Shown here: positions 26,704 to 35,861 of the stretch, piece by piece
How positions within the stretch are numbered: position 1 is the first letter of the stretch
Layout of the letters: each line of letters opens with the position of its first letter
Source: Bacteroidota bacterium
Lineage (GTDB): Bacteria > Bacteroidota > Bacteroidia > Bacteroidales > F082
Assembly: GCA_009773165.1 (NCBI GenBank)
Contig: WOUZ01000004.1
Span: 186,001-250,000, forward strand
Reading direction: 5' to 3'
DNA length: 64,000 bases
Program-made: the position numbers and the translations under genes
Notes under the pieces: model-generated
Told to the model about the DNA's origin: nothing
Database searches by the model: none
Seen by the model: the letters and a program-made list of their open reading frames with translations, nothing else

Positions 26704-26877
26704 TGTGGTTTGTTTTTTGTTTTAAAAAAATTCTTTAAACAAGCTAATAATATGCTGTTTTGATATCAAAAAAGAATACAGGATAGATTGGTTTTAAGTC
26801 TGAATTGAGCACGGACTTACAACCTCAAAAGTAAAATAAAGAACCAATTAAGGCAAGTTATTTTTAAAAAAGTCACA

Positions 26878-27690
26878 TTAAAAGTACTGTTCGGTTAATA
26901 ATGCAGCTACTGTTTCATCAAACAACTCACGCTTTTGAACGCGGTCAAACGTATCCAGAAGGTCAGGAATTCGAACGCGTTTTTTATTTTCTTTTTGATA
27001 GTCCTCCACTATCTGTCCGCGATGCATCATTACGATACGGTCGGGCAGATCAACAGCTTGCTGCATCGAATGGGTAACCATCATTGCTGTAAGTCTTTCG
27101 CTTTCAATTATTTGCTTTGTCAACTCTGCAACTTTTGCGGCACTTTTCGGGTCGAGTGCAGCCGTGTGCTCATCCAGCAACAGGAGTTTAGGTTTCAGCC
27201 AGGTTGCCATCAATAAAGTCAATGCCTGCCTTTGTCCGCCCGAGAGTGTACCAATCGCATTGTCCAACCGATCTTCAAGACCCATATTGAGCATCCTTAC
27301 ACGATCGGCAATTTCTGATTTCGCTTTTTGTGTAACAGCTCTGGTTAAAGGTCGGCTCTGACCACGTCGCATCGCCATAACAATATTCTCAGCAATGCTC
27401 ATGTCGGCTGCAGTACCCGCAAAAGGATTTTGAAACACCCTTCCAATCAGCTGAGCACGTTTATATTCCGACCATTCAGTAATATTTTTTCCATCAACAC
27501 GAATTATTCCGTCATCAGGAATAAAAGTGCCTGCAATGGCGTTTAGCAGGGTGCTTTTCCCCGACCCATTTGTTCCGATAATTGCTGTGAAGCTACCTTC
27601 CTCAATTCGTAGGTCGACCTGACGCAAAGCTTTAACTTCATTTACCGTCTGCGGAAAAAACGTTTTACTTATTCCACTGATTTCAAGCAT
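26878..27690 (-). CDS. ABC importer ATPase of the ABC_sub_bind (TrpXYZ-like) type
   Basis: From the ATG at 27690 it has 270 residues (an upstream in-frame start would add a non-conserved leader inside the permease gene). Motifs: Walker A GTNGSGKS, signature LSGGQ, Walker B LLLLDEHTAALDP, switch His in MVTHSMQQA. The Walker B Glu is kept; DEHT instead of DEPT is common in this subfamily. It overlaps the end of the permease gene by eight bases. With the permease (27683) and the triple binding protein (29857) it forms an importer of the family that has been linked to tryptophan or other aromatic compounds, though the ligand here is unknown. Confidence 0.92.
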   Translation of the reverse strand: MLEISGISKTFFPQTVNEVKALRQVDLRIEEGSFTAIIGTNGSGKSTLLNAIAGTFIPDDGIIRVDGKNITEWSEYKRAQLIGRVFQNPFAGTAADMSIAENIVMAMRRGQSRPLTRAVTQKAKSEIADRVRMLNMGLEDRLDNAIGTLSGGQRQALTLLMATWLKPKLLLLDEHTAALDPKSAAKVAELTKQIIESERLTAMMVTHSMQQAVDLPDRIVMMHRGQIVEDYQKENKKRVRIPDLLDTFDRVQKRELFDETVAALLTEQYF

Positions 27691-28624
27691 GGTGAGAATT
27701 TTTAGAAAGTTTCTTATGCAACGACTTAAACCATTGAGGGGCAACCAAAGCAGCAAAAACAAACAATGCTGTGACAAGTTTGAGGTCATTAGGGTTCAAT
27801 CCCCAGCGCAGGGCGATAGCAATAAGTAAACGGAACAAAATGGTGCCTAAGATCGTACCGGCAATTGCAATACCTATGGTTGTTTTACCGACAAGTGCTT
27901 CGCCTATAATGATACTCGCCAGCCCCCATACCATCATTCCAATACCCATTTGAACATCAGCAAATCCTTGATATTGAGCTAGTAATGCTCCTGACAAAGC
28001 AACTAATCCATTCGATAAGGCTAAACTGAAGATGATCATTTTATTGTTATTTACACCTTGTGCACGAACCATCTGAACATTATTTCCAGTTGCCCGAAGA
28101 ACAGTTCCAAAGTGTGTCAACAGAAACTTATTAAGCAGCCAACCTATTAAAGCACAAAGTATTAAACTGCTAATAAACACAGCCAGATCGATCAATGATA
28201 CCTGCCAACCGAAAAATAGCAGATTCTTATTTCCATCAGTAAAGTCGAGTAACAACTTCTCAGGAATCTCAGAAACGGTTTTGGTGTCAAGTAAAGGGAT
28301 GTTACTTCGTCCCATGATGCGCAGGTTAACAGAGTAAAGTGCTGTCATCATAAGTATTCCTGCCAATATTTCCTGAATTTTGAATTTTGTATATAATACT
28401 CCGGTAATAGATCCAGCTGCCATTCCTGCAATGAAAGCTAAAAATGTTGCAACCCATGGCGACCATCCCGAACTTATCAATACTGCTGTTAGGGCTGCTC
28501 CTAAAGTGAGTGATCCATCAACAGTTATATCCGTAAACTTTATCATTCTGAAGCTGATAAGCATTCCGAGCGACAGCAATGAAAGTATCAAACCTATTGT
28601 AAAAGCTCCTATAATTAGATTCAT
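27683..28624 (-). CDS. ABC importer permease, LivH/BPD_transp_2-like (TrpY type)
   Basis: The 313-residue protein has about eight membrane helices. It includes the typical N-terminal MLISFRMIKFTDITVDGSL and the AGILMMTALYSVNLRIMGRSN stretch found in permeases that partner ABC_sub_bind proteins. It also has the GVNNNKMIIFSLALSNGLVAL loop for the ATPase contact. The start codon overlaps the stop of the STAS gene (ATGA), and its own end overlaps the ATPase gene, so STAS protein, permease and ATPase are made from coupled frames. Confidence 0.92.
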   Translation of the reverse strand: MNLIIGAFTIGLILSLLSLGMLISFRMIKFTDITVDGSLTLGAALTAVLISSGWSPWVATFLAFIAGMAAGSITGVLYTKFKIQEILAGILMMTALYSVNLRIMGRSNIPLLDTKTVSEIPEKLLLDFTDGNKNLLFFGWQVSLIDLAVFISSLILCALIGWLLNKFLLTHFGTVLRATGNNVQMVRAQGVNNNKMIIFSLALSNGLVALSGALLAQYQGFADVQMGIGMMVWGLASIIIGEALVGKTTIGIAIAGTILGTILFRLLIAIALRWGLNPNDLKLVTALFVFAALVAPQWFKSLHKKLSKNSHHA

Positions 28625-29844
28625 TGTTTAGCCTCCTCTGGTTTTACAGGTGCAAACCAGATTGCACCTCTGATGAATGAACTTTCTCCCAATCCATTTC
28701 CAGGCCTGTTATCTTCGATAAGATGAAGTAAAGCCTTGGGAGGAGGTCCGTTTAAAAACTTTTGCACTTGCTCCTCCAGATTGATTTGGCCGTTTTGCAA
28801 TGGCTGGTATGGGAAAACTGCTGTATGTGCATGAAGGGATAAACCAGACATGGAAGATGGCGATTGATTTGATGTGGAATCATTGATATTGAATGAATTA
28901 GAAGCAATTCCAACAACAAGTGCCTGTTCTTTTGCATGTATCCTTTCACCGCTAAAAGATAGCCAGTCACGCATTTTTAATCCTGTGGGTAGTTCACTTT
29001 CTTCAATTTTTGTTGGTGATTGGATAAGATGTGCCCCTACCAAGCCATCTATTTCAGCCAAAATAACGAAGACAATCTGACTTGCTGATATGACTGAAAA
29101 AGTTTGCTTCACCAGACCTGACAGCCTAACCGGTGTTCCATCTTCATTGGGTGTAAATCGCAATAAATGAGACATTTCTCCTTCGGCATACAAGGATTGA
29201 ATAGCATATAAATCAGGAACAAAATTTTCAAGTTTGAGTAAGTAATCCGGTTTACTTTTTTCCTCCGGACGTTGATACACCACATTACCACATACAGCAA
29301 GATAATCGCCAAAAAGTAAGTTTTCAAAGGCTTCGGTTGAAACCGGACTTCCAATACCAAGACCGAACGTACCTGATGGAAAATGTAAATGTGTAATGTG
29401 TTCGGGATCAATTTTTTTCCAGGGAACCCAATTCTCGTTTTTCTTTAAAGTCATTGGCTTGGTTACCGGAAGAGCATAACAGTTCTCAGGCAACTTTTCT
29501 GCTTTATCTATTTCATGTGAAGATTCATCATCAGCTTGTATTACGCTGGTTGTCAACCACATTCCAAAACCAGTCATTTGTAAAGTACTAATAACAAATT
29601 CATTGGCATTGATGATTTGAAGCCGTCCCTTAAGCTTCATTAATTCTTTGTGAATACGAACAAGAGATCGTATTCCGGCTGAGCTAAGGAAGTGGATTTC
29701 GGCTGCATTGATTACCAACTGATGATCTCCGTTGCGTATATAACCAAGAAATGTATCAGTGAAATAATCGCTCCAGGAAGCATCAAGACGCCCAACAGCC
29801 TGAACATGAAGTATTTTACCCTTTTTTATTGCGATAAGTTCCAT
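28621..29844 (-). CDS. STAS protein with new middle domain, inside an ABC importer operon
   Basis: The 407-residue protein has an N-terminal STAS domain (1-105) with loop AEIHFLSSAGIRSLV (Ser55 as likely phosphosite). A region at about 125-400 follows that matches, by eye, the middle of the STAS-kinase fusion encoded at 20828. Shared marks are an F(G/-)LGIG-like turn, a GDYLAVCGNVVY / STGSCAGFYNID stretch, FVILAEID / LVIVASMS, and a C-terminal (I/W)WFAPV / WLFPV strand. The kinase part is absent here. It sits between the binding-protein and permease genes, with 12 bases before it and a 4-base overlap after it. A role in gating the importer by partner switching is likely. Confidence 0.82.
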   Translation of the reverse strand: MELIAIKKGKILHVQAVGRLDASWSDYFTDTFLGYIRNGDHQLVINAAEIHFLSSAGIRSLVRIHKELMKLKGRLQIINANEFVISTLQMTGFGMWLTTSVIQADDESSHEIDKAEKLPENCYALPVTKPMTLKKNENWVPWKKIDPEHITHLHFPSGTFGLGIGSPVSTEAFENLLFGDYLAVCGNVVYQRPEEKSKPDYLLKLENFVPDLYAIQSLYAEGEMSHLLRFTPNEDGTPVRLSGLVKQTFSVISASQIVFVILAEIDGLVGAHLIQSPTKIEESELPTGLKMRDWLSFSGERIHAKEQALVVGIASNSFNINDSTSNQSPSSMSGLSLHAHTAVFPYQPLQNGQINLEEQVQKFLNGPPPKALLHLIEDNRPGNGLGESSFIRGAIWFAPVKPEEAKQ

Positions 29845-29856
29845 GGTGATTCCTTT

Positions 29857-32757
29857 TTATTTTTGAGTAAATACGACTGCTTTACTTCGTAGTGATTCTG
29901 ACAATTTGATTCCATAAGTCTGAATCTTTTCAGGGTTGTACATAAATTTTTCTGATTGGGTATTGCTGAAAGGTATATCCTTTGGTGAAGTGCCCCTAAG
30001 TACCTGAACAGCTTTCTCAGCTGCTTCTAATCCGGCATCATAATAGTCGCGGGCAAGGCAAATTGTGCCGCCATCCCTCATTTGATCACTATCGAATACG
30101 TAAACCGGCATACCATTATCTGCAGCTTTTCTGGCAATAAGTGCGAAACCCGGTCGTGTCATATTATCAACTATCTGACAGACAAGTTGTATATCCTTAC
30201 GGCAAAGTTCAATAGCAGCCTGAGAAACATCAGCACTTGATGTAACCGGTACGGCAACAAGAGTAATTCCATATGATGCTAACGCATCCTTGAACCAATC
30301 TTTGTACAAAACGCTATTGATCTCAGCAGGAGTGAATAATGTTCCGACACTTTTACATTCAGGCATGGTTTCATGAATAACACGTGCCATTCCATCGAAA
30401 GGCGAACGTGTTGTTATACCTGTTACATTTGGTAAATGATCTGTCTCTGATGTACCTGCTCCTGCTTTAACAGCATCCCCTACTCCTGTAAAAACAATTT
30501 TTGTGTCAGCACCTGCTTGCCTTAATGCTGCCTGAAGACTCGGTGTTGAAATAACCATAAGCAAATCAACCTGATCTGCTTTTACGGTTGTCATAATGCT
30601 TGACAATGTGGACATATCACCTTGTGCATTCAAAGTTCTAACCACATAATCAACCCCTTCTTTCATTCCTGAGCGTGCAATTCCGTCGATCAAACCTTCA
30701 TGGCATCGTTCGGAAAATTCTGTTTCACTGTATTGTACTATACTAAGCTTTAATGGCTTAGCTAATTGTGCAGTTGATTTCGACTTTTTAGGATCAATCC
30801 TAGTGTGAGTCTCAGTTTCTGAAAGTGGTAGCATTTTCGGAGGCACACCTGCAAGTACTTTTGCCACAAGTTTCCCTGATTGCATACCCCAATCAGTGAA
30901 GCTATCTCCTAATGCACCTGTCGCACCTTGTTCAACAAGCTGAGGTTCTGTGGCAAATATGGGGATTCCGGCGGGTTCTGCTACTCTGTGAATTGCAGCA
31001 AAACCTGTGTTTACCAAATTATCAGCCGAAACAATAATGGCTTTAGCACCGCGCTGCAGAATTGCTTGTGTCGCTAATCCCAGTTCAGTGACATTTGAGG
31101 CTGTAGCTTCGACCAGTTTCAGTTTCTTTGATTTGATAACTTCCCGCAATGTTTCTACAGAAAGAACCGAATTCATTTGTGAAGCATCGTAAACTATTCC
31201 AAATGTTGTCAAACCTGGATCATACTTAATTGCCATCTCAACCAGTTCATTCAATGGAGGGTTGTCATGAACACCACAAATATTATCGGGTCGGCCATTA
31301 GCGAATACCCTCAACCTTGTTGGGTTGCTTGTAACTGTAAGAACAACAGGTATTTCTTTGACTTTGCTTGCAATAGCCATCATAGCTGGAGTTGTAACCG
31401 AAACGATGACATCAGGTTTTTCACGCATTACAGCTTCAATAATTTGAGGAAGTTGCGCAATTTCTCCCTGAGCACTATAGCTTTTCATCTGGTAATCAAC
31501 TCCTTCAACCAAGCCACTCCATTGCATTCCAGCTTCAACACCTTTTACCGCTTCTTCAAGTAAACGATTTTCAACCAGGGTAATAACTGCAACTTTAGCA
31601 GGTCGTCCATTCTTTAAACTAATATGCTGATAAGAATCTGCTTTCAAAAGCATTTCAGGAGTTACCGTAATACCTTTTCTGGCTAATGATTCAAAATCTA
31701 GAATGACGCGCTCTTTCTCAGCAGCAGCTGTAACTTTTGGCAGCAAGGCACTAATAGAATCAGTAATTTTCCATTTGCTTCCAAGTTGAGACAGCAATGA
31801 TTTATTAATCTCAAGTTGCTCAGGTATAACGTTTTCAATGCGAAACTCTGAAGGCTTCTTTCCATTCAAAATAGCTATTGCAATATCTGCCGTATATTTC
31901 CCGACTGTATAATAATCGGCTCCGAGACCGAATAAGGCACCTGATTTGGCGTCGGTTGGATCATTGGTAAAGACAGGTATTCCATTCTGTTTTGCCAGAT
32001 TTATAATCATTAAAGAGGAGGCATTTGCCACTGTGTCACCTCCTATCCAAATGGCTTCCACACCTTTTGAAAAGAGTGAACGAGCTGCCTCTGATACTTC
32101 GGAGGTATTGGTTGCAACAGCCTCAATAAGTGTTATTCCTGTCTCCTTGCATGCTAACCGGGCCTCCAAAATACAGGCTTCCGAGCATTGTTCTCCTGGA
32201 TTCCAAACCACTCCAACTTTTTTTATAGAAGGATTTAGTTCTTTTAAAATTCTGAATGCTTTTTGGACAGGCTGAAAGGTCCCAACGCCCGCCAAATAAG
32301 GAGGGTGCATGGAAGGCTCTTTGCCAAAAATACCTACTCCAGCTCCAAAAGGGTCGGTGACAGCACCAAAAACATGTGTTTTTTGCGTGTGTTGGTTGGC
32401 TTTGGCAAAAGTTTGTAGTGCAAGAGTACTTGAGGTTATGACAATGTCGCTGGAACTATTTGTAAGTTCTTTAGCAATGGTGTTGGCTGTTGTTAGGTCA
32501 CCAAGGGCGTTATAGAGCTTTATGTTCTGTCGGTTTTCTGCAATAAAACCTGCTGCCTGCAAAGCATCCAAAATCCCTTCTACGTGTTTGTCAAGCAGCG
32601 GTGTAGATGAAATCTGCATGATAGCAAGCTGTGGGAGTTTTGGCAATTCGTTTGACTTTCCAACCTTCCGCTGCTCAAGATCAGAGAGTAATAGAATAGC
32701 TGATGCCCCTGCTATTAGTGCAATTGCTAACCATAAGTCCTTGATAATGTTTTTCAT
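29857..32757 (-). CDS. Membrane-anchored triple ABC_sub_bind (PF04392-type) binding protein
   Basis: The 966-residue protein has an uncleaved N-terminal membrane anchor (about 8-25) and three tandem substrate-binding units at about 43-340, 387-655 and 670-955. Each unit has the same order of marks: a start strand (AIMQIS, AVITLV, SIVQYS), a DG/EG helix, an IV(I/S)(T/V)(S/T) strand, and late GAxxALGxx(Y/F/W)-type stretches. Usual members have one unit of about 300 residues. It heads the operon with the STAS, permease and ATPase genes. The units differ enough to bind different ligands or to have different affinities. Confidence 0.9.
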   Translation of the reverse strand: MKNIIKDLWLAIALIAGASAILLLSDLEQRKVGKSNELPKLPQLAIMQISSTPLLDKHVEGILDALQAAGFIAENRQNIKLYNALGDLTTANTIAKELTNSSSDIVITSSTLALQTFAKANQHTQKTHVFGAVTDPFGAGVGIFGKEPSMHPPYLAGVGTFQPVQKAFRILKELNPSIKKVGVVWNPGEQCSEACILEARLACKETGITLIEAVATNTSEVSEAARSLFSKGVEAIWIGGDTVANASSLMIINLAKQNGIPVFTNDPTDAKSGALFGLGADYYTVGKYTADIAIAILNGKKPSEFRIENVIPEQLEINKSLLSQLGSKWKITDSISALLPKVTAAAEKERVILDFESLARKGITVTPEMLLKADSYQHISLKNGRPAKVAVITLVENRLLEEAVKGVEAGMQWSGLVEGVDYQMKSYSAQGEIAQLPQIIEAVMREKPDVIVSVTTPAMMAIASKVKEIPVVLTVTSNPTRLRVFANGRPDNICGVHDNPPLNELVEMAIKYDPGLTTFGIVYDASQMNSVLSVETLREVIKSKKLKLVEATASNVTELGLATQAILQRGAKAIIVSADNLVNTGFAAIHRVAEPAGIPIFATEPQLVEQGATGALGDSFTDWGMQSGKLVAKVLAGVPPKMLPLSETETHTRIDPKKSKSTAQLAKPLKLSIVQYSETEFSERCHEGLIDGIARSGMKEGVDYVVRTLNAQGDMSTLSSIMTTVKADQVDLLMVISTPSLQAALRQAGADTKIVFTGVGDAVKAGAGTSETDHLPNVTGITTRSPFDGMARVIHETMPECKSVGTLFTPAEINSVLYKDWFKDALASYGITLVAVPVTSSADVSQAAIELCRKDIQLVCQIVDNMTRPGFALIARKAADNGMPVYVFDSDQMRDGGTICLARDYYDAGLEAAEKAVQVLRGTSPKDIPFSNTQSEKFMYNPEKIQTYGIKLSESLRSKAVVFTQK

Positions 32758-32813
32758 AAATCGACATTAAGAATGATGGATACTTCATTTATTTAAATTA
32801 GTGACCATACTAA

Positions 32814-35762
32814 TTAATTCCCCAGAAGCTTCACCGAAAACATCCACTGATCCTGTGGCAGATACGACTTTTCATATTTCTGAGCATAACCTACTGACCA
32901 GGTTGTTTTCAAATAGGAAAACAGCACCAGCTCAAGATCGACCTGAATACCGGCATTAAATCTGTTTCTTGTTAAATCTGAATCAGAAAAATCAGAGATT
33001 AGATGTGTCCCAAAGAGCGATGACTTGATATAAGTAGGATAAAGCCAGGTCGTTCCAACGTTTCTTAGACGAATGGGTTTCAGGTTTAATTCTGCCATTG
33101 TTTTAACAAAATTATGCGCGCTAATATCATCAATATCAACGCCTGGGAATGCGAGGATCTTTCGATACTGATCAGCAGGTTGCCAATCAACATAGTTATT
33201 TCTGAATCCGCCAAAGTAAAAAGTTGAAAAAGAAGAACCTTTTTTACCAAATGATTGTCCGACGCTATTACGGATCCAAAAGCTGGTGTTGCGGATAGCT
33301 GGTATCAGCCACCCGATGTGCTGCTCCGAAATAAGTGATGGATACACCCTTCCGTTGGCTATATAACTATATCCTGTCAAGTCCCATTTATAACCTTTTT
33401 CGTCCTCTACACCCCCCAGACTTCGGCGCAATTTTGATACTCCTGCCTCAAAAGAAACACTTTGAAAATTCCTAATAGGAGAAGCAACATTTTGAAATTG
33501 CGGAAGTACTTCAAGATCACCATAATGTGTTGCTCCAAAACCATAATATGTTTTAAATGGTGTCTTTAAAGTTGAAGTTTTATGATAGGAGAATCCTAAC
33601 GAATACCCAGCCCTGCTGCGTTTTGTTGGTCCAAACAAATCATAAAAATCGGTTTTATTATAGGTTGTATTAAAGCTCCACAGCCAAATGTCCCATTGTA
33701 ACTGTCCGTGAAACTTTTGCTTATCCTTGTATGTACTCCATGGCGAACCTCCCAGAAATAGGTTTACATTTGATAGTCCGATTCGGTCGCGCCAGTTTAA
33801 CCGATAGCCCAAGGCTACGGTTTCTTTGAAACCACTTACATCAGGAAACGCACCTGAAAGCGACATATTTCTTATTGGTCTGTAGGATGTTTCTTCCATC
33901 TTTAATGAATCTATATTCACTTTTGAGGCAGGTTTAAGTGAGTAGGCTTTTATTTGAGGATTCTTTTCATAAGCCAGATTTCCTAAATAATTGATGGAAT
34001 TGGCATCTGTTAATACCTCTAATGGTATAATTCCGGGTAACATGCCGTTTCTATGAAATTTCAGCACAAATAATGAGTCGTTACTCAGTTGCTGGGGAAC
34101 AAACAAACCACTTTCGTCATTCGATAATAACTCAAACGATTTATCTTTCAATGATATACGCCAAATATTTGAAACTCCTGTGTAATATGAAGTTCCGATA
34201 AGATATTGGTCATCATTTGAAAACTTAAATTGAGTGAGGGTATTTTCTTCAGATTTATAGAGTGTTTCATATTCCCTCACTCCTATTTCTAACTGTTTGA
34301 TATCAAACATAATTAATGATTGTTCTCCCCGTATTCCGGTAAGTGTAGCAGTTAATTTTGACCCATCATGTGAAACTGAAAGATCGAGCACCGACCGACC
34401 AAACTCAGAAGTGTACATAGGAATAGTTTCATTATATGGATGTGGAATTTTAACAATTGAAGCATAACCATTGTCATGTTTAACTCCCCATATACATCTG
34501 TTCGTACTGTCATAGACCAGATTTCCTGTCCGGGAACGCTTAATAAGTGTCTTTTTCTTTCCGGATTTCACATCAACCTGTACCAGACTCCGGTATTTAC
34601 TGTTCTGTTCACTCAGAAAAACTAGTTTATCTTTTGGATCGTAAGTTAAATAAGTCACTGAATAAAGCATTGGTGAATCAAGGGTAGCAAGTTTTCGCAT
34701 TTCTCCTGATGCCACATCAAGTTCAACAATTTTTGAAATAGCTCCGGGACTATTGGTAGCCGCATAAATTTTACCTGTTACACCATCATAACCAATGTTA
34801 GAAAAGCTTCCTTGCGGTTCATTCGTTAGACTTCGAAATGAAGTTAGAGGATATTCCTTTACAAGGTTAATATTAGCTGTTTGATACTCCTTTTCAAAAT
34901 TGATCCAGTCTTTCCAAGCACTGCTTACTGGCTTACCAAAGACTTTTTTAAACTGACGTGCGTAAAATGCCTTACTATCATCTGTTCGGTTGTAAAGAGC
35001 TTTAACTTTATCATCACCATATTCCTGAGCAAGATATGTAACAAAACGGGTTCCATAAAGATAGGAATTTGCTCCCACTTGAAAGTCAATGGTTGAACCT
35101 TCAGTTTCAAGGCCAATGACTGAGTATAAGGGATAATTTTCGTTGATAATACTTCTGAAATACATCTCATCATAGGGCCCCAGGGCTCTTCCCAATCCTC
35201 CTGAAGTCCAGGTTTCAAGATAGCAGGCGATACCTTCGTGATACCAGCGCGGAGCATACCATCGCGGAGTAGTCAGGTAACTCCAGAAAGCAGTTATCGG
35301 GATATGTTCATCACGACGGATTTTCCCAAAAAGAGCTTTACGCCAAAATATATCGGTTTTGTTTGGTTTATCGGCTAATGTAATATGTGTGAGCTCATGA
35401 GCAAATAGCCATTGAAAACGCTCACTGGAAGGCGTGATACTGAAAGCAAAGTTAAAGGGTGAAATACCTAAAACAATCATATTGAATGGCATCACCATTG
35501 CGCCACCATGGCCATCATCTTCAAAATCGGTGAGCATCACATATGTCTTTTTGTGATCGTAGTCCCAATGCTTCTCGTGAAATTCAAGCCCATTATGAAA
35601 TGTTCGTGCCACATGAGGCATCAGAAATGAATAACGTTTTCCGAAATAGATCAATTCCATTTCATCGGTCCTGAAACGATTGATCTTCTGACCAAAAAGC
35701 ATTGATGCTGCTCCTGTAAATAGAAGCAGCAACCACATTTTACGACCTAAATTTACTCTCAT
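32814..35762 (-). CDS. Secreted protein with metallopeptidase-like, beta-propeller and outer-membrane barrel parts
   Basis: The 982-residue protein has a signal peptide (to about 24). An N-terminal alpha/beta domain contains the zinc-type motif HELTH (122-126), as in gluzincin peptidases (peptidase MA-like). A PD40/WD40-like propeller region (about 310-590) has repeated DxxxGK and SxDG turns like TolB. The C-terminal 350 residues have many aromatic-ended strands typical of an outer-membrane barrel. Bacteroidota proteins of this layout are often called 'biopolymer transporter Tol', but the real function is not known. The combination suggests a surface protease with its own barrel. Confidence 0.75.
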   Translation of the reverse strand: MRVNLGRKMWLLLLFTGAASMLFGQKINRFRTDEMELIYFGKRYSFLMPHVARTFHNGLEFHEKHWDYDHKKTYVMLTDFEDDGHGGAMVMPFNMIVLGISPFNFAFSITPSSERFQWLFAHELTHITLADKPNKTDIFWRKALFGKIRRDEHIPITAFWSYLTTPRWYAPRWYHEGIACYLETWTSGGLGRALGPYDEMYFRSIINENYPLYSVIGLETEGSTIDFQVGANSYLYGTRFVTYLAQEYGDDKVKALYNRTDDSKAFYARQFKKVFGKPVSSAWKDWINFEKEYQTANINLVKEYPLTSFRSLTNEPQGSFSNIGYDGVTGKIYAATNSPGAISKIVELDVASGEMRKLATLDSPMLYSVTYLTYDPKDKLVFLSEQNSKYRSLVQVDVKSGKKKTLIKRSRTGNLVYDSTNRCIWGVKHDNGYASIVKIPHPYNETIPMYTSEFGRSVLDLSVSHDGSKLTATLTGIRGEQSLIMFDIKQLEIGVREYETLYKSEENTLTQFKFSNDDQYLIGTSYYTGVSNIWRISLKDKSFELLSNDESGLFVPQQLSNDSLFVLKFHRNGMLPGIIPLEVLTDANSINYLGNLAYEKNPQIKAYSLKPASKVNIDSLKMEETSYRPIRNMSLSGAFPDVSGFKETVALGYRLNWRDRIGLSNVNLFLGGSPWSTYKDKQKFHGQLQWDIWLWSFNTTYNKTDFYDLFGPTKRSRAGYSLGFSYHKTSTLKTPFKTYYGFGATHYGDLEVLPQFQNVASPIRNFQSVSFEAGVSKLRRSLGGVEDEKGYKWDLTGYSYIANGRVYPSLISEQHIGWLIPAIRNTSFWIRNSVGQSFGKKGSSFSTFYFGGFRNNYVDWQPADQYRKILAFPGVDIDDISAHNFVKTMAELNLKPIRLRNVGTTWLYPTYIKSSLFGTHLISDFSDSDLTRNRFNAGIQVDLELVLFSYLKTTWSVGYAQKYEKSYLPQDQWMFSVKLLGN

Positions 35763-35861
35763 CTGCTTGATTTATTGGTTTAAACAAAACTTCAAAAACA
35801 CAGAAAACTCTCATTGGAACACATTTGTATAATGAGAACTTAACTCCTTAACTATCCTACT

